Below are positions 48,701 to 60,244 of a DNA stretch of 64,000 bases, one piece after another. The stretch is from Epiperipatus broadwayi (lineage: Eukaryota; Onychophora; Udeonychophora; Euonychophora; Peripatidae), in NCBI GenBank assembly GCA_028023455.1, contig JAQFVV010006635.1, positions 227,098 to 291,097 of the forward strand, in the 5' to 3' direction. The notes below the pieces were generated by a model. It was not told where the DNA came from. It saw only the letters and a program-made list of their open reading frames with translations, and did not search any database. Made by a program: the position numbers and the translations under genes. Positions within the stretch are counted from its first letter, which is position 1. Every line of letters starts with the position of its first letter.

Positions 48701-49007
48701 ATTAGGGTAAACTAAAAATTTAAAATAAAAATAAGAACTTAGACTTATGATAATAAAAAGACATCTACTCACCGCTATTGGGCAAAATTTAATTACAACT
48801 AACAAAAATTAAATTCTTATTTTTGTCTTTAATTTTTTACTTTTCAATTCTGTTTAAAAATCAAATTTCATTGTTTCATGATCACATTAATTTCAGATCA
48901 CATTACCTAATTTTTAAATTCTTAATTACAATTAGAAATCAGATTTTAATTTTTAATTGTCAAATTTAATTATGCCCAATGCTGTTACTCATCTTTTAAA
49001 AATAAAC

Positions 49008-49290
49008 TTGCAGACACTAAATGATTAATTATGTACTCTTTTTTTAAATAGCAAAAATAGAATAAGATTTAAAATGCAAAAACAACAATATGCATAGTAT
49101 ACGCATCTATAACATTTGAACAGATTTACATTATAATCTTCTAAAATTTATTACTTGCAGACACTAAATGATTAATTTATTATGTACACTTTTTTTAAAA
49201 AAGCACAAATAGAATGTGATTTAAAATGCAAAAACAACAATACGCATAGTATAGGCATCTATAATGCATTATAATCTTGTAAAATTTAAT
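49008..49290. repeat. Tandem duplication of about 145 bp
   Basis: CTTGCAGACACTAAATGATT begins each unit (about 49,008 and 49,155); both contain AAAATGCAAAAACAACAAT and GCATAGTATA, with scattered differences. Lies inside the Tigger-like element. Confidence 0.85.
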
Positions 49291-49391
49291 GTGTGTATAT
49301 AAAATGGAGGAATCCTGATTTTAAGTGAATTCTGAACTTCTTTATTGCATAAAATCTATTACAGTACTATTAGAAAGTGCTGAAAATATTG

Positions 49392-49513
49392 AAATTATTA
49401 GATGGAAGTCAAACTCTGATAATGCGCTATTACTTTAAATATGACATGGGAGTGCATGAAATTTATATTTAAAGTAATAGTGCATTATCGGAGCTTGACT
49501 TCTGATCTAATAA
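49392..49513. repeat. Foldback hairpin, about 50-bp arms
   Basis: 49,392-49,442 pairs with 49,465-49,513 (TATTACTTTAAAT, GAAGTCAA) around a 22-nt loop. Also inside the Tigger-like element. Confidence 0.8.
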
Positions 49514-51399
49514 TTTTTATCACATAAAATAAAACTGCATACAAAAATATTAAGAAGAAACATGAATTGCATAACTTCAAAATTGCATTAAATAAATCTG
49601 CATAAAATGAGACTGGGGTGTATATGTATATAATTTGTAATTAACGGACATTTTATTTGTTTTCTATATATATAAATTTTCCAAAAAAATTAAAAACATT
49701 AAAATGTGTATAAGATATTAACTAATTGTTGATGAAAAATCAAATTTTATAAAAAAGAAAAAATATTGATTGATAGGTAAAAATTGAATATAGAGTAAAA
49801 TGAGGAAAGAAAATAGAGTATTAATATGTGTGGTGTATATTGAGAAGAAAAGTATAAATGAACTAAAAAAAACACTAAATCAAGGTGAGAGATCACTAAA
49901 ATGATCTTTAATAAATAGTATTGCAATTTTGTCTTTAGAAAAGGTAAACATTAGCAGTAGAATATTGATATTTAGAACATTTAGTGAAGAAGAAAAAAAT
50001 AATTAATTCATCAGTTTGCACTATTCTATATAACATTTAATAGATTGAGAATAAAACAAAGTATTTCACACTAGAAATAAGAACATTATTTAATATAAGG
50101 TAAAATTTGAGTTTAAGACAAGATGAAATTTATAACCAAAAATGTAATGCTTGGTTCTAAAGAAAAAATAACTTAATTTTTTTAGTAACCATTTTAACAA
50201 GATATGTTATAGTTTTAAGAGAAGTTAACAAAAATTATTATTTAGTAAAAATAATATGGATATTTTTTAAAAATATACGAATCAAAATTTAGATTTAAAC
50301 AAGTGAAAGAATGTTTTTTTTTTTTAAAAAAAAAAAAACAGATATTAAATTTAGCATTGCACCAATTGAATTTTTAAAAAAATCTAAATTAATATATTAG
50401 CTATCAAGAAACATATAAATAGATTTAAATAATTCATTCCATTTAAGCTCTACTTAAAAGGTATATTAATTATGCAAGTTAACGATAAAAAGTCCAAACA
50501 ATTTCCATGGATTTTTTTAGTATTGCATAATATCTGAAAGAAAAAGTTCTTATAATGAAAGAATATGTTCTAATCTTCATATAAACGGAATTGCAAGAGA
50601 ACTCATCAATCTTTCCTATGTTCAGTTTCAAATTATTATTTTTATTTTACTTAATATACATTTCGAATGCGAAAAAAATTATAATTGCAATGTAATAACC
50701 TATTTAGCAGTAATAAAAATGACAACAATTACACAATATAATGCTTGCTTTTGAAAAGAGGGATCTGCTTTAAAAAGTGCATTAATGTTACATTTAATAT
50801 CGTTTATATCTTCTCCATTTTAAGATATATTTTTACAACTGTACATTATGAATTTTATTGCTTTTAAAAAAAAAAAATATTCTCGAAATAACAACAGGGT
50901 CAATAAGAAAAAATAAACTAACACTATACATGTCAATGCCAGTAACGCCAATATAAATCAGTAATCCAATAAATGTATATAGTTAGTCCATAGCCAATCC
51001 AGATAGCTATTCAATTATTGGTCAGTAAATGGGTATATAAATAAAGATCCTATATTAATCTGCATTAATCAGATAAAATCAATGAACTGATTATAAAACC
51101 AAAACATGAATTTAGTATGATTTTGTTTTCAAAAAAATTTTGAGAGATGTCTTAACCCATAATTTATCTTAACCGCAGAACAATTCTGGACGGAAAAGTA
51201 CATCAAAGTGAATAAATTTCAGAAACAAAAAAATATTTTACTTATTAATTTATAAAAATAAATATATTATTTTCATAAATGACTAAATAAAAAAATTATA
51301 ATTTTTATGTTTCAATAAAGTAGATCCACTCACATATTGTCTTATTATGCAGTGTTAATTAAGACCATTAATGACCAAAGAAAATTGTTTGCAGATCAT

Positions 51400-51469
51400 G
51401 AATATATATATATATATTGTAACTTTTCTTCAATGAATATATATATATATATTGTAACTTTTCTTCAAC
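51400..51469. repeat. 35-bp tandem duplication
   Basis: Two exact or near-exact units of (TA)n followed by TTGTAACTTTTCTTCAA. Confidence 0.85.
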
Positions 51470-53199
51470 ACCTCTTCTACCTTTCTTATTCACAAATACC
51501 TGGGAGCGCCAATTCTATTGATCATAGAATAAACTACCTGTCTGATCTAGCTTTAAAATTATTAATGAGACTCTTAAAATGCTATCCTACCTTAGCTTAG
51601 CTCAGTTGGGGTTACAGTGATATATAGGGCATAAAGTGTATATTAGATATGGGAGGAAACATTATAATTAATAGAAACAAAACATCTATTAAGTTTTAAA
51701 ACAAATAAATAAGTAATTAGAATTGGTAAAATTCTACCATTTAAATTGACAAGTTATAGTCTATATCTCATCTTCTCTCACCATCCACATGCATTGAACA
51801 ACCTCTACTGCTTGATAAAATTAAATTAATAAAATAAAGATGTAATTCTGATTAACTATACTGTATGGTAAGTTAGAATTAAATACAAAATAAAATATAC
51901 CGTTTAATTGTACAGTAATTTAAACTAAGTAACTGAATTAATGTCTAATCTAAATATTAAGGGAATATCTCAGGGAATTAATTTATTGCATTGATTAATT
52001 TTAAATCTATACTTTCCAACAACTATTAATACTATTATAAAAGTAATAATACAAATAAAGCATTATTTTAATAAAAATGGTAGTTATTAAACAATGAAAG
52101 ACATAGGGTGCGTTTTGATTTCAATTCATCATCTAAATAATAACTGAGTAATAAAATTTTCAGAGAATGATCCAAAGAATCAAACATTTCGTATACTGTT
52201 AGGATCACGAAAAGCAACATCATCAAGTCTGGACATATTTATCATAAAATTATGGAATAGTACAATCATATCATATTTGATATGTAGGTGTGTGTGCATG
52301 TGTGGAAATATAGAACATGAATGCATGTCAAAGAAGAATTCTGAACACAGCTTTAAATAAATAAAACATTTATTACGAGATAATTTAAATAAACATTTGG
52401 TTTTATAGTTTATGCATATACATGTTTTGGGATAATTCTAACATCAATGATTAAATAGTCTATAACATCAAACCTCCACTCTTTTACACTTTTAGCAAAA
52501 TATATTTATTAATTTGATTAAATAGTCTACATGAAAATAAACAACATAAAAATAAGCTTTCCGTATTTTATCTAATATATACCAGTTATCAATCCATTTT
52601 GATAAAGGAAACATTATAATACCAGCACCAAAATAATAAACATGAAACTAATCTTTTTGGTATCTTACTTATAAAATATATTCAAACTATCAGTTAATTC
52701 TGATAAACCTACAACACAGATACGTTATAATACTATACTAAGATAATTTCTGATATGCTTATGGAAAATAAAATTCTATTAAACATTGACACTAAAATTA
52801 TAAAATGTGAAACTAAATTCTTGGCATTTTTACTTCAAATGTACATCCAAATAATGTGAGAGGGGGTTAAATATATGAGTAAGAGGTTAAGCTATCCTTC
52901 ACAAACCAAATAATTAATTCTATTGAATAGCTATACTTTTGTTTCTTTTGTTTGCTCATTCAAAATGAGGATGGAACATTCTGAGAGTTGATAGTATAAA
53001 ATCTAAATAATTAATATGATATGATTTGAAACAATAATTAAAGAGTTACACATTAATGATGGATTTCTCCATACCTTTCAAATTAATAACATTTTATGCA
53101 TGCATCTGAATTATGCTACCTGTTACAAAATAATTAATATAACTAAATGCAATCAGTTTATTTGGATTATGGCAATGGCCAACCAAGCTTTAACACTAA

Positions 53200-53269
53200 T
53201 TCTACTTCAGCTGTTCTGTGAGAAAAATCAATTCTATTTCAGCTGTTATGTGACAAAAATCAATTCTAC
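53200..53269. repeat. 32-bp tandem duplication
   Basis: Two units sharing TTCAGCTGTT and TGTGA-AAAAATCAATTCTA with a few substitutions. Confidence 0.8.
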
Positions 53270-55071
53270 CTTTATTTTATTTTTTTATCAGCAAACTATC
53301 TTACCTTGGCTATGGATAAATGATGGAACACATTCCACACAAATACATGAGGGATAAAAAGACTTTCTTAACTCTAACACAGTGACTCCCTAACCTAATT
53401 TCTGAGGCTTAAAACAAACTGGTGTGGACATGGTCTCATCACCAAAAAAATAAGGGAAATACACTACTTGGCTTCACAAACTATAATTCATAAAATACAT
53501 TTGCTTAATCTGGATAATATAATTCATTCCTAATAAATATTTCAATATGCTAATGGAGAGCTCTCTCAATCCTGGACAATATACTATATAATCCACTCAT
53601 GGCAAATACTCAAATAAATTAAGGTAGGTTATTTCAATCCCTGACAATGCAATATATATAACATAGATAATTTCATTCTGCATAGCCACTAAATACATTT
53701 CAATCTAAGCATAATAAAGAAATAATAAATTCACACATAAATAAATCTCTAAACTTTCCACTTCTTTTGGTACATTTCATCATCCAAAACCGATGGGAAT
53801 TAAATTATTTCTACTTTTAATTCAAACATTATTATAACTGGATTAAATAACAGACATTTATATATAAGCATAATAATGCATAAACAATTTCAAATCACAT
53901 TTGATAAAGAAATACTGTAACGACATTAATTAATAAATTGTAAAAGTAATAATGATTAAATCTCTCATTTCTGACAAGTATAATATTATAACTTGGAAAT
54001 ATAATAATTATTATTAAATAAGCAAGACAAAATAACTCACAAATCTTTAATGTATTTGCCATCAACCCACAAATTGAAACAAAAGTCTGGTTTGGAATAG
54101 ACAATAAACCTTTAAATTTGGAGTAAAATAATTATTAAGAAATAAACTTTATAACTTCTTGAAAAATGCAAAGATAAACCATAAATTTTATGTAACTACC
54201 TCTTCTCAAAAACAAGCTATTAACTACCAAATGGTGAACGGATATTTCTATTGCTAGCACATGGGATATAAACATAAGTACATAATAAAAACTATATTAA
54301 AATAATACTAATTACCCAGCATAATATCTTTCCATATTATATCTTTGTGAGACAGTCTTGGAGAGAAAAATAATAATCAAATAATAAAATATCATAAGAC
54401 AAATAATTAATCTACCTATCTATCAAAAAAAAAGATAATAATAATCATTAAAGGTTTTTTTCTTGTCTGGAATGAAAGTTCATTTATAGTCTGTAGGTGA
54501 CACCTTTTGGTCTAGTGCTAAATGATGATGATCATTTGTATAAGTATAAATATGGATAAATACATAACAAGTTCCTGCAGGGAGATAAATAATATTAATT
54601 GAGTCTAATTTAACAGCATTTCAAAGTTTTTAGCAATAACTAATGAAACTGCTGGCAATATCACATGACATAAATAGAACAATAATTTATTATTTAATTT
54701 ATTAGACTTATCTAAGTATTTGTTCCAAATTTTCAAAAGTCATTCATCAAGCAAGTAGCGACTCAGTTTATAAAATTCATGTAAGTTTATTGATAACATA
54801 TTTTAATAAAAAAAAATCAAATGCAAAGAGATAAGTCAATAATTCATTAATTGATATGTCACTCATTTTGTTTTTTATTTTAAGATACAAAATGATTAGG
54901 TATATATTTTATCAATAATAATAATAAAACAGGTTATAATAAATTATTGGCACACATCCTTTCATTTAAACTTTATTCCTTTATAGTTAGTAAAAATTAT
55001 CAACAAAGAGTCTCTGAATTGTTTAATGAAAAAGCTCAGCATAAATTTTCCAGAATAATAGCAATAAAGTC

Positions 55072-55270
55072 CACATATTCCAGTTATTTTTTTAATGTTA
55101 GAGATTAAATCTATGTAAATCAAGCTTATAGTGTAGACACACATTTCAATTACTTCTTTAACATTAGAAATAAGATTTAGGCAAAATAGATTTGAAATAT
55201 AAACACACATTTTCATTATTTCTTTAATATTAGAAATTAAAGTTAAATAAATTTATAATATAGGCACACA
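55072..55270. repeat. Minisatellite, about 65-bp unit, three copies
   Basis: CACATATTCCAG (55,072), CACACATTTCAA (about 55,138), CACACATTTTCA (55,204) and CACACATATGCA (55,265) mark successive unit starts, each followed by a T-rich and a TTAGA-AT-AA block. Two periods are near multiples of three, so the minus strand stays open and its translation repeats a 22-residue unit (CVYISNLF.., CVYTISLIY..). I take the frame as a by-product of the repeat. Confidence 0.75.
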
Positions 55271-57241
55271 TATGCATCTCAAATGATGATTTTAGAATTT
55301 AACTAGTCAGTTAAAAGCAAGGAGATGTGCCTTATTTTACCATTGTCTACATCTGCATATTACTTCCTTATTGTTTTCCTCAGTAAAATTTCTGAGTTGT
55401 TTTCATCCAGAAAATCAATAATAATTTTTACTTTCAGGTTTGGACCATGGAAGAACTAACTTGTAAATGAAATTGTACTAAAACAAACTTTTTATGGAGA
55501 GAGAATTGTTGAAATTAGAAAAGCAAAATCTAAAATCAACTTTTTGTAAAAGTATTCCTCTTTATACCAGTTTTTTACCCAAGTGTCTGTTCTCCCATCA
55601 ATCCAAGGTCACTTAAAAGTTCAACTCTGAAAAAAAATTGCTTTTCCCATTGCACTGAGCTAATTAGTTCCAAAATATGCAAGAAACTTTTTATCTTGAA
55701 AAAGAAAGAAAAATTATTTTGTCTTAAAAAAAATATATTAAATAAATTGAACCAAGAATAAAATATTTTACATTTCTAAAGTAACAAAATAAAACTAATA
55801 ATAATTATTTTAGCAAATAAAATATTTAATAGTGTATTTGTCTGTTGACAATACTCTAGTCCAGTGATCCATTGATTCATTTAAAATGTAACTAAACTGA
55901 TTATTCAAGCTATTGGTTATGAAATCAGATATTTTGTTATGACATGGTATTTGGTAGTACAGTGAAGTACATGAATGAAAAATGAAGCTGAAAGATGGCA
56001 CAAGCATACATGAACATCCATAAATACTGTACTACAGGTACTAAACTGATGTGACTGAAATGACAGTTTCTATGATGATGAGCCAAATATATTGCACTAT
56101 TTGCACTATGGATTGAAATATTATAAGCAAATAAACCAGAGAATTATCTAAACAAATATCAATATTGTTCTGTAAACAAATAAAACAAACTTGGATCAAC
56201 TCAAACTAAACTGACAATTTCTGTGACAAGCCACCACCCCCTTTCTAACATTAATTACTCACTAAAGAAAGTTATTAAATATCTCAAAACCTAATTATAT
56301 TTGCAAATGCTTTTAAACATAGTTTTAGGTCATTAATAAAAAAAATTAAATTTCAGGTTATTTCATTTTTTTTAGTAAGATGCAACCAGCTGTTATCGAT
56401 ACAGAGCTATATAATTACAATCAATATTTCTGTTGCCTATCCATAAGGTTATATATATATATATGTAATAAATAAAGTTTGATATCTGTATTTTGATATA
56501 TATATATATATTGATTTGTATATTACATATATATATATATAATAGTGGATATAGCATTTTCAGTTAAATTTAGTAAATAGAAATGCAACTTTTTCTGAGA
56601 CAGTTATTAAAACTTTGATCAGTAAAATAATACTATTAATGGCCAATTGAATTTATCATTTAAAATTTATATCTTACATTTAACATCTGAAAAATCAAAG
56701 AAAACAAAGAATGAAAAATAAAAACAACAACATAATTTTTTTTTAATTACTTATACACATCAGGGCATTTACAAAAATAAAATTTATCATCCTCCTTCTT
56801 CTGCTAATGAAAATTAATGATCATGTAAATTAAAAGATACAATAAATAAGTGATTTTGAATTGGCCAGTTTTAAGCTTATACTTGTCTAAAACATAAAAA
56901 TAGCAGTAGTTATTTTTCTGTATTGTTTTCTGTTTGCACACTAAAGCAATTCCAAAGAATTAACACTTCATTTTTCACACTTTTTGAAGTTTTTATATTA
57001 TATACTTGTATAAATAAACAAGAAATAATGTAATTCAATTGTATTTTATCCTGAAGATGAGTACTTGAAAGTCAAAACTGTCATAATAGTTGAATAAAAA
57101 CTATTATGAAAATTATAAAGAAAGTGTGAATTTTTTAGAGATTTATGAATCATCTGGTGCTGAAACATTGGATATTGAACTTCTATATATTTTCATTTAA
57201 AGAAAATACAGCACCATATATTTTTGCAAAATGATTTATAT
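55271..57241. other. AT-rich noncoding stretch
   Basis: (TA)n tracts at 56,450-56,545. Nothing else recognised. Confidence 0.4.
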
Positions 57242-57647
57242 CAGCAATTCTCAACCTATGGTAAGCATACCACTGGTGATATATGATGAACTTACAGATG
57301 GTACACAAGGGATAAACCATTTTTAAAAAATTATATTTAAATAATTTATTTTAATGATGTACAATTGGTATATAAAAAAAGAAAATTAAAACTATTTATC
57401 CATTATACTGATTATTGTTTTTGTAAGTTTTTGTCATAGATAAAAATGTTCAGGTATATTCCACTCTAGTGTATATGCCATTTTAGCATTGTATTGCACA
57501 ATTGCCTATTTAATATTAAAAAATTGTATTTAGAAAACTATATATTTTTTATTTTGATGCCAAATTTTTTTATAAAGTGTATGTACTATGGAGAAATTTT
57601 GATATTTTTTGGGTGATATATGGCACCCAAAAAATTGAGTACCACTG
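57242..57647. mobile_element. hAT-type MITE, 406 bp
   Basis: Left terminus CAGCAATTCTCAACCTATGG, right terminus (complement) CAGTGGTACTCAATTTTTTGG; both follow the CAGNNNTNCTCAA pattern of hAT non-autonomous elements. The flanking octamers ATTTATAT (57,234-57,241) and ATTTTGAT (57,648-57,655) agree at six of eight positions, as expected of an aged 8-bp target duplication. The terminal regions also share a GGT..CC / GGCACCC subterminal motif. No coding content. Confidence 0.75.
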
Positions 57648-57855
57648 ATTTTGATACACTATTTTTTTCAGGGAACATTGTTTAACCTAACAAGATACAA
57701 GAAAAATTGAAAAATAAATTTTTTTCATTATTGTCAATTAGCCTCCACATGCCACTTGATGGCTCCATTGCTAGTCAAAAACCAATAGTTATAATGTTAC
57801 TGGGATGATTTACAATTTGTTTATTTTTTACACTACTCTGATACAACAACACTAT

Positions 57856-58060
57856 ACATGTCAGCACTAGCACTGGAATTCACAGGGAGGGGGATCTGAT
57901 GGTTTTGATGATCCTTTAGATCATCTGGCACATGCAAGACAATTTTGAAAACATTATCCATGTCAGTGTGTAGCACTGAAATTCACAGGAAGAAGGATCT
58001 GATGGTTTTGATGATCTGAAGGATCATCCATCACAACATACCCATCATTTTGAAAACCAA
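57856..58060. repeat. Tandem duplication of about 102 bp
   Basis: GTCAGCACTAGCACTGGAAT and GTCAGTGTGTAGCACTGAAA head two units, each continuing GGATCTGATGGTTTTGATGA and ending ATTTTGAAAAC. Confidence 0.85.
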
Positions 58061-59485
58061 AATTATTTAATAAAATATAATATTTCCTTTTTTAAATTAC
58101 CATCTGATCAAAAAAAAAAAAACTTTTCAACATTATTTTAAAACAATTTATGAAACACAATTCGATTTTAAAATTCCCATCTGATCAAGCCAAGCTTATG
58201 CTTTGAAAGTCTCATAGCACAAATTACATTTTATTCATGATTTAATGCTTGAACATACACTTTTGAAATTCATTTAACTTTAAAAATATATGTATGGAAG
58301 TGTGTCTTTTGTCTTATAATTAATATTATTTAAAACTATGTCAGGTCATCTGAAAAATAAGTACTTCAAATGTACATGCAAAGAACTTAGGACAACTTGA
58401 ATTCTACACACCCTCACATCATATTGTAGCAATCTGTGAAGTGTGTGATAGTACCATGAAGCACAAAAGCTGCTTAGCAGCTAATATGAACAGAACTGTT
58501 CTATAGGCCATGTGAGCAGTATATTTTTGTGCTTTTGCACAGAAAGAATGACATCAGGTGGTGTGCGGGGACTAATTGACAACAACTGAATTTTTATTAA
58601 CTAAATCCATATTTTTAATAAAACTTTCTAAACAGTGCATCTGAAAAACTCCACAAAAAACAAAAAATTATAAGTATATATTGAATAAGCTTTAGTATAT
58701 ATTTACTTGCTCTTTTATTTAATAAATCCTAATTAAAACTATATTCACAAACTCATAAAAACTATATAAATATTTTAAAATGATCAGAAATTGGCTTAAA
58801 CTTCAAATTAGTTTTTAAATAAATTGTTATGCATTTATTAAAAACGAATTTTTAAAAGATTTAGCAAATTAATCAGAAATTTTAAAAAAAGTTTATCAAA
58901 ATGATGGATAAAATATTTTTAATTAATAAAATAATAATCAAATCATTAGTCACTTAAAAGGTTATGTGATATTCAAGCATAGAAATAACTGGTTGAACTT
59001 TAATGAAAGCATATTTAGCTCTCAAATTCATAACTTTACTACTACACTACTCTGAACATTGTCTTAACAAATTGATTTCTTATTATGAAATGTCATTTAC
59101 TAAATGCTTGCAATTTTACTTTTTTATTTAAAAATAATTTATCTTATTAAAAAATTGTTTTTAATTTTTAAATCAGATTAATTAATTCATAAATATTTTT
59201 ATGGAAAATGAATATGTACATGAGATTTACATTACTGATTTAAATGTTTTTATTTCATAAAATCTTATAATTAAGTTTTTTGCAAAAAAAAAAAAAAGTC
59301 ATCAATTTTTATTATATATGCCAAAATTAATTTTCTAAATAATTATTTACAGAAGTATTTAATAAAAAGGTAGGCTAAAAATAAAAAAACTTTTAATTTA
59401 AATTATTATGAAACTTCATTATCATTTTTTAATTTAATTTATAAAATCATACAAATATATATTACAATTGTATTTTAGTTTATTT
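58061..59485. other. AT-rich noncoding stretch
   Basis: Small hairpins only (for example around 58,460-58,480, CTGCTTAGCAGC); nothing recognised as a gene. Confidence 0.4.
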
Positions 59486-59560
59486 TATAGTCAGGGAATT
59501 AACAATTTTCTGACTAACCAGACCATCATCAGACCTTTATCTTCCAGGTAAATAATTATT
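59486..59560 (-). ncRNA. Hammerhead-like relic
   Basis: Minus strand: CTGATGA (59,532-59,526), a 15-nt segment with weak pairing (TGGT/GTCA-type) and GAAA (59,510-59,507), then TTGTTAATTCCCTGAC. Core strings and spacing are right for a hammerhead; stem II and stem I are poor. The flank TAGTCAGGGAATT is the kind of sequence seen beside the better motifs, so I read it as a decayed PLE terminal repeat. Confidence 0.35.
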
Positions 59561-59978
59561 TACTACAAACTACTAATGGTCAACTAGATTGTTTTTGTGG
59601 TGGATAACTAGAGAAAAAAAAGTAAGCTGAATAGTCTTTTGAGAATCCAAGGTTCATAGAAAAACAATATCACTTTACTAAAATGTATTCTTAGTAAAAA
59701 CAAATTTGGAGTAAAATACATTTTAGTTTTATAAAATGTAAAAATTCAACTTAAATCATTTCAATTTATTCTACAGATTTTGAGGATATAAATCATATAG
59801 CTGTAATACAAGACATGAATTGACAACTAAAATACCAATATTCTGGTTTATACAGGAAGGAATTTGTAAATTTTTTAGATAGATCAGAAATTTCTTAAAA
59901 AATTTTTAGATGGACAGTTTGTAGCCATTCCTGATAGTCAACTAATTTTTGAACAGTAAATAGATGCCTAACAAAAAG

Positions 59979-60240
59979 TCAAAACTCTCCATATAGTATT
60001 ACCACTCAGTACAAGCCTTAGTAATAAATGGATGCAAGATAATCACCATCAAGTGCCTACTTATCCAATATTCCCAGACTAGTTTTTAGCTTGTCACTTT
60101 CATCAGTGAAAAATCTTGGATCTGAGAGGACTGTACCTAAACTAAGTCACCTTTTACCTTTTTAGTTAACTATAAAGCTTTTTGCATCTATTGATTACTC
60201 TGGCTTGCACTGAGTGGCACTACTGTATGGAGAATTTTGC
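59979..60240. repeat. Foldback with hammerhead-like motif in the loop
   Basis: Arms 59,979-60,039 and 60,181-60,240 pair (AAACTCTCCATA, CACTCAGT, GGATGCA) with several mismatches, enclosing 141 nt. The loop contains the motif at 60,062-60,122. Confidence 0.7.
60062..60122 (-). ncRNA. Type I hammerhead ribozyme, decayed
   Basis: Minus strand: stem I 5' side (60,122-60,107), CTGATGA (60,106-60,100), a segment with almost no stem II left, AAAA where GAAA is expected, short loop, GTC triplet (60,079-60,077), stem I 3' side (60,076-60,062). Stem I pairs 6 bp proximally (two G-U), has an internal loop, then 6 bp distally (ATCCAA/TTGGAT), the same plan as at 5.2 and 34.0 kb. Loss of G12 and stem II would abolish activity. 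Confidence 0.5.
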
Positions 60241-60244
60241 TTCT

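Larger units (their letters stand above)
48001..49620. mobile_element. Tigger/pogo-like DNA transposon remnant with terminal inverted repeats
   Basis: CACCTGGGTCTCATTTTATG (48,001 onward) matches the complement of 49,598-49,620 (TGCATAAAATGAGACTGGGGTG) with three mismatches clustered near the tip. Between them a minus-strand piece (48,570-48,700) resembles the helix-turn-helix of Tigger/pogo transposases. The bulk of the transposase is absent, and a LINE 3' end (48,375-48,565) and an internal duplication (49,008-49,290) have altered the interior. A TA lies directly after the right terminus, as expected for the Tc1/mariner group, but the left flank is obscured by (TA)n(CA)n. Confidence 0.65.
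49621..55071. other. Long AT-rich noncoding stretch with small simple repeats
   Basis: Contents seen: a T12A12 palindrome at 50,314-50,338; a 35-bp tandem pair of (TA)n-TTGTAACTTTTCTTCAA at 51,400-51,469; a 32-bp tandem pair (TTCAGCTGTT, AAAAATCAATTCTA) at 53,200-53,269. No protein similarity, tRNA boxes or transposon ends recognised. Confidence 0.45.

Noticed and set aside
53895-55216. Minus-strand frames of 69 and 84 codons
   Set aside because: The first has no similarity; the second is generated by the minisatellite at 55,072-55,270.
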